A DNA stretch of 64,000 bases from Paenibacillaceae bacterium (lineage in GTDB: Bacteria; Bacillota; Bacilli; Paenibacillales; NBRC-103111), in assembly GCA_029256185.1 (NCBI GenBank), contig JAQSYI010000018.1, positions 1 to 64,000 on the forward strand, written 5' to 3'. The number at the start of each line of letters is the position of its first letter. The stretch's first letter is position 1. Shown one piece after another: positions 18,433 to 28,672 of the stretch. Below the pieces are notes generated by a model. It was not told the origin of the DNA and ran no database searches. It was given only the letters and a program-made list of their open reading frames with translations. The position numbers and the translations under genes were made by a program.

Positions 18433-20886
18433 ATGAAGGTATCATATCAATGGCTGTCCCAGTATGTGGACGTAAGCGGATATACAGCGGAGGAACTGGC
18501 GGATAAGCTGACCCGCTGCGGAGTTGAAGTGGATGGGGCGGAGAACCGCAATCTGGGTGTCTCCCATGTAGTAGCAGGGTATGTAGTGGAACGGATCAAG
18601 CATCCCGATGCGGATAAGCTGTCCGTCTGTACTGTGGATGCCGGACAGGGCGAGCATCTGCAGATCGTCTGCGGGGCGAAGAATGTGGCGGCAGGACAGA
18701 AGGTGCCTGTAGCGCTGGTGGGGGCCAGGCTTCCCGGCGATTTCCAGATCAAGCGGGCCAAGCTGCGCGGCGTGGAATCCATGGGTATGATCTGCTCGGC
18801 CAAGGAGCTGGGCTTAAACGACAAGCTGCTGCCGAAGGAGATTCAAGAAGGCATTCTGGTACTGCCGGAGAATACGGAAATCGGAGCCAGCATTCTGGAT
18901 GTCCTGGGCATTGACGACAGCGTGCTGGAGCTCGACCTGACGCCCAACCGCTCGGATTGCCTGAGCATGCTGGGAACCGCATATGAGATCGGAGCTATTC
19001 TCGGCCGTCCGGTCAAGCTGCCTGACGCGCAGGAAGGGCTGGCGGAATCGGAAGCGCCCGCTGCCGGCAGCGTGAAGGTGACCATCAGCGCGCCGGAGGA
19101 ATGCCTGCATTATTCCGCCCGGCTGATTGAAGGGGTCACGGTAGGCACCTCCCCGTTATGGCTGCAGAACCGGCTGATGGCGGCAGGAGTGCGCCCGATT
19201 AATAATATCGTGGATGTCACCAACTTCGTGATGCTGGAATACGGGCAGCCTCTGCATGCCTTCGATGCGGACAAAATTGCAGGCGGCCATATTGATGTGC
19301 GTCTGGCCAAGCCGGGCGAGCGTCTGGTGACACTGGACGGCCAGGACCGGGAGCTTGCTCCCAGCATGCTGCTGATTGCCGATGGGGCGGGGACTGCGGT
19401 AGGCATCGCCGGTGTAATGGGCGGCGCCGATTCCGAGGTGACCGGTTCGACTGTGCGGATCATCCTGGAATCCGCCAAGTTCGCCGGAGGCTCCGTCCGC
19501 AAGACCTCCAAGCAATTGGGACTCCGCTCGGAAGCATCCCTGCGCTTCGAGAAAGGTGTGAATGCGGAAGCGGTTATACCGGCTCTGGACCGGGCGGCAG
19601 CCCTGATCTGCGCCTTGGCGGGCGGCGTTTCGGCCAAGGGTGTTGTAGAGGCGCGCACCCTGGAAGAGTCTGCCGTTGCGGTTGAGATCAGTCTGGAGAA
19701 GGTCAACGGCTATCTGGGAATGGAGCTTAGTCTGGAGGACGTGAAGTCCATATTCGGACGGCTGAATTTTGAATATACGGCTGCATCTTCCGGTCAGAAC
19801 GCGCTTCTGGTTCAAGTGCCAAAACGCCGGGGCGATATTACCAGAGATGTGGATTTGATTGAGGAAATCGCCCGCTTGTACGGGTATGACCATATCCCGG
19901 CCACTCCCATTACCGGCGTGACCACCCCCGGCTCCCTGACGGCAGAGCAGCGCATCCGCCGCAGCACCCGCAGCTTGTTGGCCGCAAGCGGATTAAGCGA
20001 GGTCATCACCTATTCCTTCACGCATCCCGGTCAGGTCAACCGGTTTGCAGGACGCTATCAGGGAGTGGTTCCCGTTTCCCTGGCTCTGCCCATGAGCGAA
20101 GAACGGAGTGTGCTGCGCACCAGTCTGATTCCCCATCTGCTGGATACGGCTGTGTACAACCGCAACCGCAATCAGGACGATGTGGCCGTCTACGAGATCG
20201 GCAAGGTGTTTCTCTCCCAAGAAGAGCGCTTGACTGTGCAGCCGGAGGAACGTCTGCTGCTGTCCCTGCTGTGGACGGGAAGCCGTACGCCGCTGTCATG
20301 GACCGGCAAAGCAGTCAAGGCGGATTTCTACGATTTGAAGGGTGTGCTGGACAAGTGGCTTGGAGGACTTGGCCTTGCAGCGGCGGTATACCGTCCTGCT
20401 TCACCCAAGGGTTACCACCCCGGACGCACGGCCGAGATTTTCTTGCCTGCTGCGCAAGGGGAAATTTATCTGGGAACCATCGGACAGCTTCATCCGGAGT
20501 TGCAGCGGGAATGGGACCTGGACGATACGTATATAGCGGAGCTTGAACTGGATACCGTCTCCCGTCTGGCGGATTTCTCCATCCACTACCGTACGCTGCC
20601 CCGTTTCCCGGCTGTTACCCGCGATTTGGCGCTGGTGGTAGGGGCGGATGTGCCCGTAGGCGGTCTGACCGCCAAAGTCAAGGAGGCCGCGGGCGAGCTA
20701 TTGGAATCCGTCTCCGTATTCGACTTGTATACGGGTGAACGATTGGGCGCAGACCGGAAAAGCGCGGCCCTGTCCCTCACCTTCCGTCATCCCGAGCGCA
20801 CCCTTACCGATGAAGAAATTGCCGCGCTTCACACCGCAATCGTTGGTGCGCTGGAGCGGGAATACGCTGCGGAATTAAGGAAGTAA
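18433..20886 (+). CDS. pheT: Phenylalanine--tRNA ligase beta subunit
   Basis: This 817-residue protein has full length for the bacterial family. Domains in order: an N-terminal start MKVSYQWLSQYVDV, an EMAP/OB tRNA-binding domain (about 40-155), B3/B4 editing domain (about 210-385), B5 (about 410-485), the class II-like core, and a C-terminal ferredoxin-like anticodon-binding domain (about 720-817, FPAVTRDLALVV). It pairs with PheS and hydrolyses mis-charged Tyr-tRNA-Phe. Start ATG follows AAAGGGG. A strong terminator follows at 20911, so zapA has a separate transcript or depends on read-through. Confidence 0.97.
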   Translation: MKVSYQWLSQYVDVSGYTAEELADKLTRCGVEVDGAENRNLGVSHVVAGYVVERIKHPDADKLSVCTVDAGQGEHLQIVCGAKNVAAGQKVPVALVGARLPGDFQIKRAKLRGVESMGMICSAKELGLNDKLLPKEIQEGILVLPENTEIGASILDVLGIDDSVLELDLTPNRSDCLSMLGTAYEIGAILGRPVKLPDAQEGLAESEAPAAGSVKVTISAPEECLHYSARLIEGVTVGTSPLWLQNRLMAAGVRPINNIVDVTNFVMLEYGQPLHAFDADKIAGGHIDVRLAKPGERLVTLDGQDRELAPSMLLIADGAGTAVGIAGVMGGADSEVTGSTVRIILESAKFAGGSVRKTSKQLGLRSEASLRFEKGVNAEAVIPALDRAAALICALAGGVSAKGVVEARTLEESAVAVEISLEKVNGYLGMELSLEDVKSIFGRLNFEYTAASSGQNALLVQVPKRRGDITRDVDLIEEIARLYGYDHIPATPITGVTTPGSLTAEQRIRRSTRSLLAASGLSEVITYSFTHPGQVNRFAGRYQGVVPVSLALPMSEERSVLRTSLIPHLLDTAVYNRNRNQDDVAVYEIGKVFLSQEERLTVQPEERLLLSLLWTGSRTPLSWTGKAVKADFYDLKGVLDKWLGGLGLAAAVYRPASPKGYHPGRTAEIFLPAAQGEIYLGTIGQLHPELQREWDLDDTYIAELELDTVSRLADFSIHYRTLPRFPAVTRDLALVVGADVPVGGLTAKVKEAAGELLESVSVFDLYTGERLGADRKSAALSLTFRHPERTLTDEEIAALHTAIVGALEREYAAELRK

Positions 20887-20910
20887 AGCTAAATTTGTGC
20901 CATAGAAGGA

Positions 20911-20960
20911 AAAAGGCCCGGGCTTATCGAAGTGTAATAAACGATAAGCCCGGGCCTTTT
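20911..20960 (+). terminator. Strong terminator after pheST
   Basis: AAAAGGCCCGGGCTTATCG and its exact complement (20942-20960) form a 19-pair stem around a 12-base loop, ending in TTTT. Confidence 0.93.
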
Positions 20961-21157
20961 CCACTCTTCGGCTCCGCCAAACAATCATCCAATTCGCCGT
21001 CTTCGCAGGTTGGCTTCATTTTGCGGGACTTCCGGGCTATGCATGGGTAATTGCGGACCGGGCTCAAGCGGCGGACAGGCTGCATGGGATACGGCCGGGC
21101 CAAGACCGCAGATCAGGCGGCATCAACTTAAGCGATACCACGAAGGAGGATCTCACA

Positions 21158-22423
21158 ATGGACGGAGCGGAGAAAACCCGTATCACCGTTGATATATTCG
21201 GAACACCCTACAAGATGGTGGGCAAAACCACAACCAGCTACATGAAGATGGTGGCTTCCCACGTGAATGAGCATATGCAGCGGATTGCCGAGGGGGCCAA
21301 CGGCAGGTTGGATACGGTGCGCATCGCCGTGCTGGCGGCTGTCAATATGGCCGACGAATTTTATCAGATCCGCAGCGAGCTGGAGAAGGTATGGGGTGAC
21401 CTGCAACTGGCAAAAAAGGAGGTAGAGGCATTTCAAGCGGATGCTGAGGCCAATGCTGCACTCAAGGAGTCTGCAAAGGCATGGGAGGAAGAGCGGGAGG
21501 CCTTGGAATTCAATGTCAGAGGGCTGCAGCTGCAATTGCAGGAGAACCTGATACGAAGCAAGGAGGCCGAGGAGGCGGCTCTGCTTGCGAGCAAGGAAGC
21601 GGAGGAAGCAGCAGCTAAGCGGAGCAAGGAAGCCCAGGAAGCCATCCGGCGCGAGGCTGACGCCAAGTCCGCGATGGAGAAGACAGAGCTTGAGGAGCGC
21701 TATTCCCGGGAAATCGGCGAGCTGCATCATCAGATTGAACTGCTGAAGGACAATCATGCCAAAGAGCGGCAGGAGCTTGCCTCGGGGCACAGCCAAAAGC
21801 AGACGGAGCTTGCAGAGCAATGGCGGCAGCGGCTTGCCGCCAAGGAAGTGGAATGGAAGCGTTCCTGGGAGGAGCGCGAGACAGGCTGGGCGGAGACGGC
21901 AGCATCCCAGGAGCTAATCTGGAAGCGGGAGTCAGCCGAGCAGGAAGCGCTGCTGAACAAGCTTATTGAAGAATCCGATCAGACCTGGGACAGGAAGCTT
22001 CAGGCGTTGAAGCACAAGAATGCCAGGGAGCAAGAGGAGCTGGAGCTCAAGTGGGAGTCCAGGCTTGTTGAGCGGGAGCAAGCGGTCCGCCGGGAGCAGG
22101 AGGAGCTGGCGCGGCGGCGGATCCAAGCGCTGGCGGAAGAACTGAAGACGGAAGCCGCTAAGCGGGAGCAGGAGCTGCTTATCCGGCTTGCGACGCAGGA
22201 GAATGAGCACAAGCAGACTCTGGAGAACATGGAAGGCGAGCTTGCCTCCATGAGCAGCAGGGTTCAATCAGCTGAGCAAGCCCTGGCCGGGCAAACCTTG
22301 CAGCCCGGCAGCCAACAAGAGGATGACAGCCTCCGTGCGGAATATGACCTGCTGAAAGACGAATATGAGAAGCTGAAGAAGGAATACAACGAATGGCTGG
22401 AACTGGTATTGGAGAAAGACTAG
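21158..22423 (+). CDS. zapA: ZapA-domain cell-division protein with a long coiled-coil extension
   Basis: The first about 95 residues are a standard ZapA domain (TRITVDIFGTPYKMVG, then VNMADEFYQI), which in Bacillus binds FtsZ and bundles its filaments. A normal ZapA ends near residue 85-100; this one continues for over 300 residues of Glu/Lys/Arg/Ala-rich coiled coil, with dense KEAEEA-type heptads from about 110 to 415. Start ATG follows AAGGAGG. Its position between pheT and cvpA matches the Bacillus order pheST-(rnhC)-zapA-cvpA. The frame is clearly continuous, so the extension is not an annotation artefact. The role of the extension (scaffold or spacer at the division ring) is unknown. 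Confidence 0.88.
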   Translation: MDGAEKTRITVDIFGTPYKMVGKTTTSYMKMVASHVNEHMQRIAEGANGRLDTVRIAVLAAVNMADEFYQIRSELEKVWGDLQLAKKEVEAFQADAEANAALKESAKAWEEEREALEFNVRGLQLQLQENLIRSKEAEEAALLASKEAEEAAAKRSKEAQEAIRREADAKSAMEKTELEERYSREIGELHHQIELLKDNHAKERQELASGHSQKQTELAEQWRQRLAAKEVEWKRSWEERETGWAETAASQELIWKRESAEQEALLNKLIEESDQTWDRKLQALKHKNAREQEELELKWESRLVEREQAVRREQEELARRRIQALAEELKTEAAKREQELLIRLATQENEHKQTLENMEGELASMSSRVQSAEQALAGQTLQPGSQQEDDSLRAEYDLLKDEYEKLKKEYNEWLELVLEKD

Positions 22424-22440
22424 GAGCTGGCGGCTTGTTT

Positions 22441-22983
22441 ATGAACAAACTTGATTTGGCAGTTGTCATAGTGCTGGCGCTGTCCTTTATATTCGGCTAC
22501 AGGAGAGGCTTCGTGCTCCAGTTGGTGTCCCTGCTCAGCTTGTTTGTGGCGTGGCTTGCCGCTTACTTGTTCTACGATGATATTGCGCCATGGGTGGGAC
22601 AAGTGATTCCCGTGGAAGCCTTCGTCGCCCAGACGGGCTATGAGGAATTGTTGAAGGATTTGCGGCTGGACCAATACATCATCGGAGCCATCTCCTTTGC
22701 CTTATTGCTGTTTAGCGTCAAGATCGCCTTAAGCGCCGCCGGCAGGCTCCTGAACGTGCTGGCCAAAATTCCGGGACTGAATATGGTCAACCGCTGGTCA
22801 GGAGGGCTGCTGGCCTTGCTGGAGGGGGTGGTGCTTATAATGGTCATCATTCAGATTATGGCCGTTATAGCCAATGAGCCGGTTCAGGCATGGCTTCATG
22901 GCTCCCGCGCTGCGGAATGGTCGATGGAATGGGTGCCGGTTTTGTTCGGCAAAATGAAGGAGCTTCCCGCAACGGTCTCATGA
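22441..22983 (+). CDS. CvpA family membrane protein
   Basis: This 180-residue protein has four hydrophobic segments and the typical opening DLAVVIVLALSFIFGYRRGF, matching CvpA/YshB proteins (colicin V production family; function in Firmicutes unclear). AGGAG overlaps the zapA stop; it lies 14 bases before ATG 22441 and 8 bases before an in-frame TTG at 22435, so the real start may be that TTG. It is in an operon with zapA. The end of the gene forms the first arm of a terminator hairpin. Confidence 0.85.
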   Translation: MNKLDLAVVIVLALSFIFGYRRGFVLQLVSLLSLFVAWLAAYLFYDDIAPWVGQVIPVEAFVAQTGYEELLKDLRLDQYIIGAISFALLLFSVKIALSAAGRLLNVLAKIPGLNMVNRWSGGLLALLEGVVLIMVIIQIMAVIANEPVQAWLHGSRAAEWSMEWVPVLFGKMKELPATVS

Positions 22984-23010
22984 CCGTGAAGGGAAGCTCC
23001 TGTTTGTTTG
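22958..23010. terminator. Long hairpin over the cvpA stop codon, shared by convergent genes
   Basis: AGGAGCTTCCC (22958-22968) pairs with GGGAAGCTCCT (22991-23001), with a second inner stem ACGGTC/GACCGT around TCAT, followed by TGTTTGTTTGG. The stop TGA of cvpA lies inside. The convergent SLH gene ends at 23030, so the hairpin may serve both strands. Confidence 0.8.
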
Positions 23011-23029
23011 GATTATTGTGCCGATTAGT

Positions 23030-26000
23030 TTACGGGAGCCGGTACAGCCGGTTGATCAGCGCGGCAGCTTCCGCCCTGCTCGTATTCTCGTCCGGCCGGA
23101 ACGTCCGGTCCTCATATCCCTCGAACAGCTTCATAGTGGCCGTTAGCGCCACACTGTCCGCCGCCCATTCGGAGATGCTGTCCTTGTCCAGGAAGACCGC
23201 TATGGCCTTGTCCGGCTGGGCAACCTCAGCGGCACCCTTGTATTGCAGAAGCGCCCGCGCCAGCATGGTGGCAATTTCTTCTCTTGTGACAGGGGCCTTC
23301 GGGTCGAATTCCGAATCGGATTTGCCGTCGATCAGTCCCGCGGCATACGCTGCAGCAATCTCATCCGAGTAGCTGCTGTCTGTTGCCACGTCAAGGAAGG
23401 GAAGCTTCAAGCCGAAGCCGTCCAGACCCGCAGCCCTGGCCAGCCAAGCAGCGAATTGCTCACGCGTAACCAGCGCGTCCGGCTTGAAGGAGCTATTGGC
23501 ATCCAGAATGCCTTTGCCGAGCAGATAATGGATTTCCTTTGCGCCCCAGTGCTTTGCGGGCACATCGGAGAAGTCTGCTGACGATTTCATTACGGTGTAC
23601 TTGCTGAAGTGGCTTCTGAGCACGCTGACTGTCTTGGAAACAGGATCGTATTTCCCGCCTACCGCTTCCCAAGCCAGCGTCTTCTCATTCAACAGGTATA
23701 CAGTAAGAGCCTCCAGATCCGCTTCCGAATATTTGCCTGTATCAATTTCGCTTACATCAAAGCCAACCGGTATAGGCTTGGCGAAGCGTTCAACCTTCTC
23801 GCCGCCGATTACGGCATTGAATTCCATTACAGGAATGGCGGCCAGCTTCTCTGCCCTCGCAGGTGTTGTGGCGGACACGTTCTGAACCACTTCCGCCGCC
23901 AGAGAAACGGACTTGCCAGCATCAATGTCGCCGAAGGTATCCGGCGCAAGCGTGAAGCTTGTCCCGCCCAGTTGTAAGGTTAATCCGCCGATATTGCTTT
24001 GCTTGATCAGATTCAGAATATCGGACGGGAATTCCGTGTTCAATTTGTTGACGGACTGCTCCTGCTTGGGCAAGGCAATCGTGATGGATGGCTTCAATCC
24101 GCTCTCCTTGCCGGCACCCAGAACCTTGCTCAGGTCGCCGGACAGGCTTTCCAATGCCTTCTTGGAGGCTTCGATCTGCTTCTTGACCAGATCCGTATCT
24201 ATCGATGAGGAGGCGGTGTGGCCCTCCACCTTGACCGAATCCTGGCTCAATTGCACCTCTCCTGCCTTCTGCAGAGCGGCTTGCCCCAAGCTCAGCACGG
24301 CTTGCTGAAGCTTGTCGCTGCTTCCGTTTCCTCCCGCAAGATTCAGAATAGATGCGGTTTCCCGGATCAGGCTGCGGGCCAATTCCACGGCCTTCTCCCC
24401 GGATTCCGCGTTCTTCATGACATACTGCGTATTGCCGAGAATCTCGCCGACAGATGCCAGCACCTTCTCCTTCTCAGCTGCACTCTTGATGGATTCCAAC
24501 AGCAGCGCTGTATTTTCCAAGGACTTGGAGATTTGTTGAACGACAGCTTCCGTGTCCTTGGGGTCGGTTGTTTGTTTCAAGGAGTTCGCTATTTCGTTCA
24601 GAGCAGTCTGGGCTGCTGCCGAACGCTCCTGCTCTGAGGAGCCTGACTGGGAAAGCAGGTCCTTCAGCTTGTTGTTCTGCTCCTCGACACCCGCTTGCAG
24701 GCTGGTATTGCCGGTGCTGCCCGAGCCGCCGGGGCCGGTTCCCGGAGTGCTGCCGCCGCCGTCATCCCCGTTACCGCCATCATCACCGGAACCGTCGCCG
24801 CCGTCGCCGCCGTCGCCGCCGTCACCGCCGTTACCACCACCGCCATCGCCGTTGCCGTTGCCGTTGCCGTCGCCGGGGATGATGACCGTCTCGGCTTTCT
24901 TTTCTACCGTGACGGATTTGCTCAGGGTATATGTCTTGCCTCCAATCACAACGGAAGCCTCAATGCTGTAGACTCCACTCTTGGGAGCATAAGCGTAAAT
25001 CGGATAGTAAGGAGGCTGCGATTGCATAACCGTTTTGCCGTCCGCATCCTTGACTGTAACAGAGGCCTGATCAAGCTTAAGGCTGCTGGACCAACTGATG
25101 GATCCGTTTCTTGTCACCAAAAGCCGGGGCTGGCGCAGAGAGCTGATTTCATTGCCCCTGTCGTCAACAAGCCCGATGCGGAAGAGGCTCTCGCCTGCAG
25201 GAAGCACCAGCTTGCCCTGTTGCGCCTGAGGAATATCAAGTCCGCTGATCTCGCCGGTGGAAGTCGACACGGTCTGTCCTGCCGTCAGTTGTCCTGCCGT
25301 AAATTTGACATTGAACTCATATTCGTACAAATTGTCAATTCTGCTCAGGCTGACAGCAGCATTGTTGCCGGGAGTCAGCGATATGGCGTTCTTTTTGCTT
25401 ATATAGCTGGTGAGCTGGGAAAAGCCTGAAGTGGTGTAGCTTGCTTCAGTGATGTAGGAGGATCCGGCAGCCTGAACCTGTGCCAATCCGGATGCACTGT
25501 CATCAATAGCCAGTGCGAATTCATCCTTGTCAATCTTCACCTCATCCAGATAGACCAACGCGCCTCCGGTGGTTTGCGCAAGCACGCTGTAAGTTCCCTT
25601 GGTTGCATAGAAGTAATTGGATGAGCCGGGATTATATTGGATCACAGGGGGAGCGTATTCCACCCCGCTTACATCCTTGCGGATCAGAGTAAGCTGATTC
25701 AACAACTTGTCGGGAACCACCTTGGCTACCTGCTGGTTGGCCAGTCTGGAGTCGAGAACCAGGGAGAACTCCTTGCCGGGCTCCGTCTGGATAGAGCCGT
25801 ACAGGTAATAGCCTATCTTGGAATCGGCTTGCTCGAAAACCTGGCTGCGGCGAATCAGCTCAACGCCAACCTTGGAGGGGGCAGATACAACAAAAAATGC
25901 CTCCGTGCTGTTGGACGCCGGGTACGACGTTTGCTTCTGAACCGAATCCGCTGTTGCAACGGTGGCATAAATCTGGGCATTTTGCAGAGGAACCCCGCCC

Positions 26001-28321
26001 TTATAGGCTTCTCCCTCCGGCTTGTCAATGCCCTTCACCCGGACAATCGCCTGCTTCAAAGGATCAATCGTGCTAATCGACAGGGATTTGGGCAAGTATC
26101 CTTCCTTCACGAATAGCAGATCCTGGAGGCCGCCGTTGCCGATCTTGATTTGGCCGTTGGCATCCGACTCTCCGAGGACTTGGCCGTTTTGCAGCACAGT
26201 GACACCAGGCAGCGTCTGACCGTTCTGCCCCGTCGCATGGTGACGGACCGTAACCGTGAATTCTCCGGTCTGGTCCGCGGTGACATAAGGACGGTTGACC
26301 AGATCCAGCAGAGCTCCGTTCTTGTCACGTATCTCCAAGTCAAATTCATTTCTGGGCAATACTTTAACGGAGATTTCCTGTATGACCTGCTCTGTGCCCG
26401 ATGGCTTAACGAGCCGCACGGTATAATTGCCGGCATCCACAGGCGTCCAGCTTAGGATTTCATGCCGTTCCATTTTGCCGTTCGTTTCCACCAGGGAGGG
26501 GGTAATTGCATAGCTGATGCCTGCCGTCTGGCCTTCCGGAATAATCTTGAACATCCGGAGGCTCCCCTGGTCAACCGGGTTGCCATATTGGTCCTCGGCT
26601 GCTGTCCTGAAGCGGATTGTCTCGCCCAGAACAAAGGAAGTGCTGCCCGCCGTAGGCACGTATCCGGAATTGGCAGATGTTGCTGTCAGCTCTAATGAAT
26701 AGGTGCCGCCCGCCGCGAACTCGTACCGGCTCTCACTAGGGACAAAGAAGGAATTCAGCACCACCCGGTCCTTGTTGTACAATTTGGGCTCTCCGGGAGC
26801 AATAGTGCTGGTAAGCCTGTGAATCTCCTCGCCTTTCTTCACATACAAGGCGCCGTTGGCAGGCAGGGAGGTCTCGATCTCATTGTAATTGAAGCGGTCA
26901 TTGACATGGGAGATCTGAAGCGCCGCCAGATTGGTTGTCTGCAGGGGCAAGCTCAGATCCAGCCGGCTGAAATTAGCAGAGCTGAGATTGGCTCCGAGAT
27001 GCACGGTCTTTTCCGCAGGAGTTACAGTCTCGCGCAGCACCACCTTGCCGGCTTGGCCCGCCAGGCTGCCCACTGCTGTAATCTGGTAAGCCGCATTCGT
27101 TTGCAGATAGGCGGAGGAGCCTTGAATATTAAAATTGCTTCTCTCCAGGAAAATCTCCTTGTAGCTTTCATTGGGAATAATGGACAGTTGCTCCACGGTT
27201 ACAGGCTGTCCGTCCCATTGATAGGAGAAATCCACCAGACTGAAGCTGTTGGTGCCCAGAGTGACCGCCTTGACCGAGCCGTCGGGATTGGCAGCCAGAT
27301 CGGCGCTGTTCAACTGATACAGGTAAGGAACAGGACTCTGGAAAGGCTGCAAGGAGGTCAGATACAAATCGGGAATGGCAGATTTGTCAACAAGCAGTAC
27401 ATCTGCGCCGGGCACTCGCAATGCGGCACTCAGGTTCCCGCCGGGCATACTGACTAGAGTTGAGGTTTCTTCCAGCGGCTTCCCGGAAGAATCTGTATAG
27501 CGGACCTCTACAGGGTAAATGTTGCCCGCAAGCTGGTCGGCGACATAGATGGGCTGCAGGGCATACTCACTGTTATAGGTCCTTGCCTTAATGATGTAGG
27601 CTCTTGAGATGAAGCCGGGATCGGCATTTACACCCAATACGCCGTCCTTGATCAGAGAGTACTGGCCTGACTCATTGGTATGTACGGTTTGGGAAGAAAC
27701 TGAGCGGTTGCTGGTCTCGCGGTAAATGATCAGCTCCGTATTGGCAAGAGGAACGCCCAGCAAATCCTTCAGCGTAATGACCACATTCCGGTCATCGCTG
27801 CGGATCTTCATACTGTCATCGGCAACCAGCTGATCGGAGCCCTGTGCCTGCCGTTGTACCGTAAAGCTCAATGCCGCGGCTGCAGGTAGGGAGATGGATT
27901 GCGCCAGCGACTCCTCTGCTCCATCGGATTTCATGTAGGCTGCCGTCAAGGTGTAGGTTGCACCGAGATCCAGCCCCCAGAAGGCAAGACCGTTGAAGCT
28001 GGCTGTGTACACCGTCTGGTTGACTGTGCTTGGAGACAGCACGCCTTCCGATTTGTTCCTGGTCACCGTCGGACCTACTTGCTGTCCGTCGGCATTGGTG
28101 ATGGTGAACACAATTTGCGGATCGGCGGTTTGGCTGAAAAAATCGCTGTACACCACATCCAAAACGCTGTTGACCTTAATCAGGGCATTGGCTGCTGTAT
28201 CAATCGATCTTGACGTGACGGATACGGACAATGACGCGCCCGCGGCGGTTAACGCGTTCGCCGCAAGCAGCATAATGGACAGCAGAACCATGGCTATTCT
28301 TTTTTTGTAGCGGGACTTCAA
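23030..28321 (-). CDS. Giant surface protein with C-terminal SLH domains
   Basis: This 1763-residue secreted protein has a signal peptide at residues 1-29 (basic KSRYKKR, hydrophobic core, AGA-S cleavage). About 1200 residues of repeated beta-sandwich, Ig-like segments follow. A Gly/Asp/Asn-rich hinge comes next, encoded by repeated GCC-GTC-type triplets on the plus strand near 24735-24870, then a helical stretch of about 200 residues (KLKDLLSQ...). Three S-layer homology domains (about 1582-1625, 1642-1690, 1705-1755) should bind pyruvylated cell-wall polymer. Start TTG with GAGGAGGA upstream. It sits on the opposite strand inside the conserved cvpA-mutS2 interval, where Bacillus has polX. 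Ligand or partner unknown. Confidence 0.88.
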   Translation of the reverse strand: MKSRYKKRIAMVLLSIMLLAANALTAAGASLSVSVTSRSIDTAANALIKVNSVLDVVYSDFFSQTADPQIVFTITNADGQQVGPTVTRNKSEGVLSPSTVNQTVYTASFNGLAFWGLDLGATYTLTAAYMKSDGAEESLAQSISLPAAAALSFTVQRQAQGSDQLVADDSMKIRSDDRNVVITLKDLLGVPLANTELIIYRETSNRSVSSQTVHTNESGQYSLIKDGVLGVNADPGFISRAYIIKARTYNSEYALQPIYVADQLAGNIYPVEVRYTDSSGKPLEETSTLVSMPGGNLSAALRVPGADVLLVDKSAIPDLYLTSLQPFQSPVPYLYQLNSADLAANPDGSVKAVTLGTNSFSLVDFSYQWDGQPVTVEQLSIIPNESYKEIFLERSNFNIQGSSAYLQTNAAYQITAVGSLAGQAGKVVLRETVTPAEKTVHLGANLSSANFSRLDLSLPLQTTNLAALQISHVNDRFNYNEIETSLPANGALYVKKGEEIHRLTSTIAPGEPKLYNKDRVVLNSFFVPSESRYEFAAGGTYSLELTATSANSGYVPTAGSTSFVLGETIRFRTAAEDQYGNPVDQGSLRMFKIIPEGQTAGISYAITPSLVETNGKMERHEILSWTPVDAGNYTVRLVKPSGTEQVIQEISVKVLPRNEFDLEIRDKNGALLDLVNRPYVTADQTGEFTVTVRHHATGQNGQTLPGVTVLQNGQVLGESDANGQIKIGNGGLQDLLFVKEGYLPKSLSISTIDPLKQAIVRVKGIDKPEGEAYKGGVPLQNAQIYATVATADSVQKQTSYPASNSTEAFFVVSAPSKVGVELIRRSQVFEQADSKIGYYLYGSIQTEPGKEFSLVLDSRLANQQVAKVVPDKLLNQLTLIRKDVSGVEYAPPVIQYNPGSSNYFYATKGTYSVLAQTTGGALVYLDEVKIDKDEFALAIDDSASGLAQVQAAGSSYITEASYTTSGFSQLTSYISKKNAISLTPGNNAAVSLSRIDNLYEYEFNVKFTAGQLTAGQTVSTSTGEISGLDIPQAQQGKLVLPAGESLFRIGLVDDRGNEISSLRQPRLLVTRNGSISWSSSLKLDQASVTVKDADGKTVMQSQPPYYPIYAYAPKSGVYSIEASVVIGGKTYTLSKSVTVEKKAETVIIPGDGNGNGNGDGGGGNGGDGGDGGDGGDGSGDDGGNGDDGGGSTPGTGPGGSGSTGNTSLQAGVEEQNNKLKDLLSQSGSSEQERSAAAQTALNEIANSLKQTTDPKDTEAVVQQISKSLENTALLLESIKSAAEKEKVLASVGEILGNTQYVMKNAESGEKAVELARSLIRETASILNLAGGNGSSDKLQQAVLSLGQAALQKAGEVQLSQDSVKVEGHTASSSIDTDLVKKQIEASKKALESLSGDLSKVLGAGKESGLKPSITIALPKQEQSVNKLNTEFPSDILNLIKQSNIGGLTLQLGGTSFTLAPDTFGDIDAGKSVSLAAEVVQNVSATTPARAEKLAAIPVMEFNAVIGGEKVERFAKPIPVGFDVSEIDTGKYSEADLEALTVYLLNEKTLAWEAVGGKYDPVSKTVSVLRSHFSKYTVMKSSADFSDVPAKHWGAKEIHYLLGKGILDANSSFKPDALVTREQFAAWLARAAGLDGFGLKLPFLDVATDSSYSDEIAAAYAAGLIDGKSDSEFDPKAPVTREEIATMLARALLQYKGAAEVAQPDKAIAVFLDKDSISEWAADSVALTATMKLFEGYEDRTFRPDENTSRAEAAALINRLYRLP

Positions 28322-28672
28322 GATGCTCTCCTCCTCTGTTCCTGGTGAAATACAGTTGTACTTTTCTTAGGGCGAGTTTTCAAACACGCCCTAGGTAAAG
28401 CTGTGGGAACGGCCCTCCTTTGCAGTGGAATTCCCCCTGTATCTAATGGTTTTCCAAATACCATTTTATTCAATTATTATAGTTCGTTATGGAGCATTCT
28501 GAAAAGATTTCCAGTATCAGAAGTTCAAGAAAATTGTTGAAAATCGTCATTTTGTGTTTTTTTTGACACATGAAAACGGATAAATTCAAATAAGCTTCCC
28601 GGAAGCGGCGGCGCTGTCCGGCAAGCCTATTGAAATTCTCTGTTAGCTGCGGCCCTTCGCCGCTCTAATTTC
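28322..28672. other. Intergenic region upstream of the SLH gene
   Basis: Read on the minus strand it holds a possible -10 box TATAAT (28476-28481) about 155 bases before the SLH start. Between them is a hairpin (CTTAGGGCG with CGCCCTAGG, 28366-28395) that could structure a long 5' leader. The remaining part up to the cupredoxin stop at 28673 is AT-rich without a gene. Confidence 0.4.

Noticed and set aside
20961..21157. Remnant of rnhC between pheT and zapA
   Set aside because: The gap is under 200 bases and no segment reads like RNase HIII; the short frame here just leads in frame into zapA.
24664..25429. Arg/Ala/Val-rich frames opposite the SLH gene
   Set aside because: They are antisense readings of the Gly/Asp hinge and the neighbouring domains of the SLH protein, whose frame is continuous with signal peptide and SLH domains.
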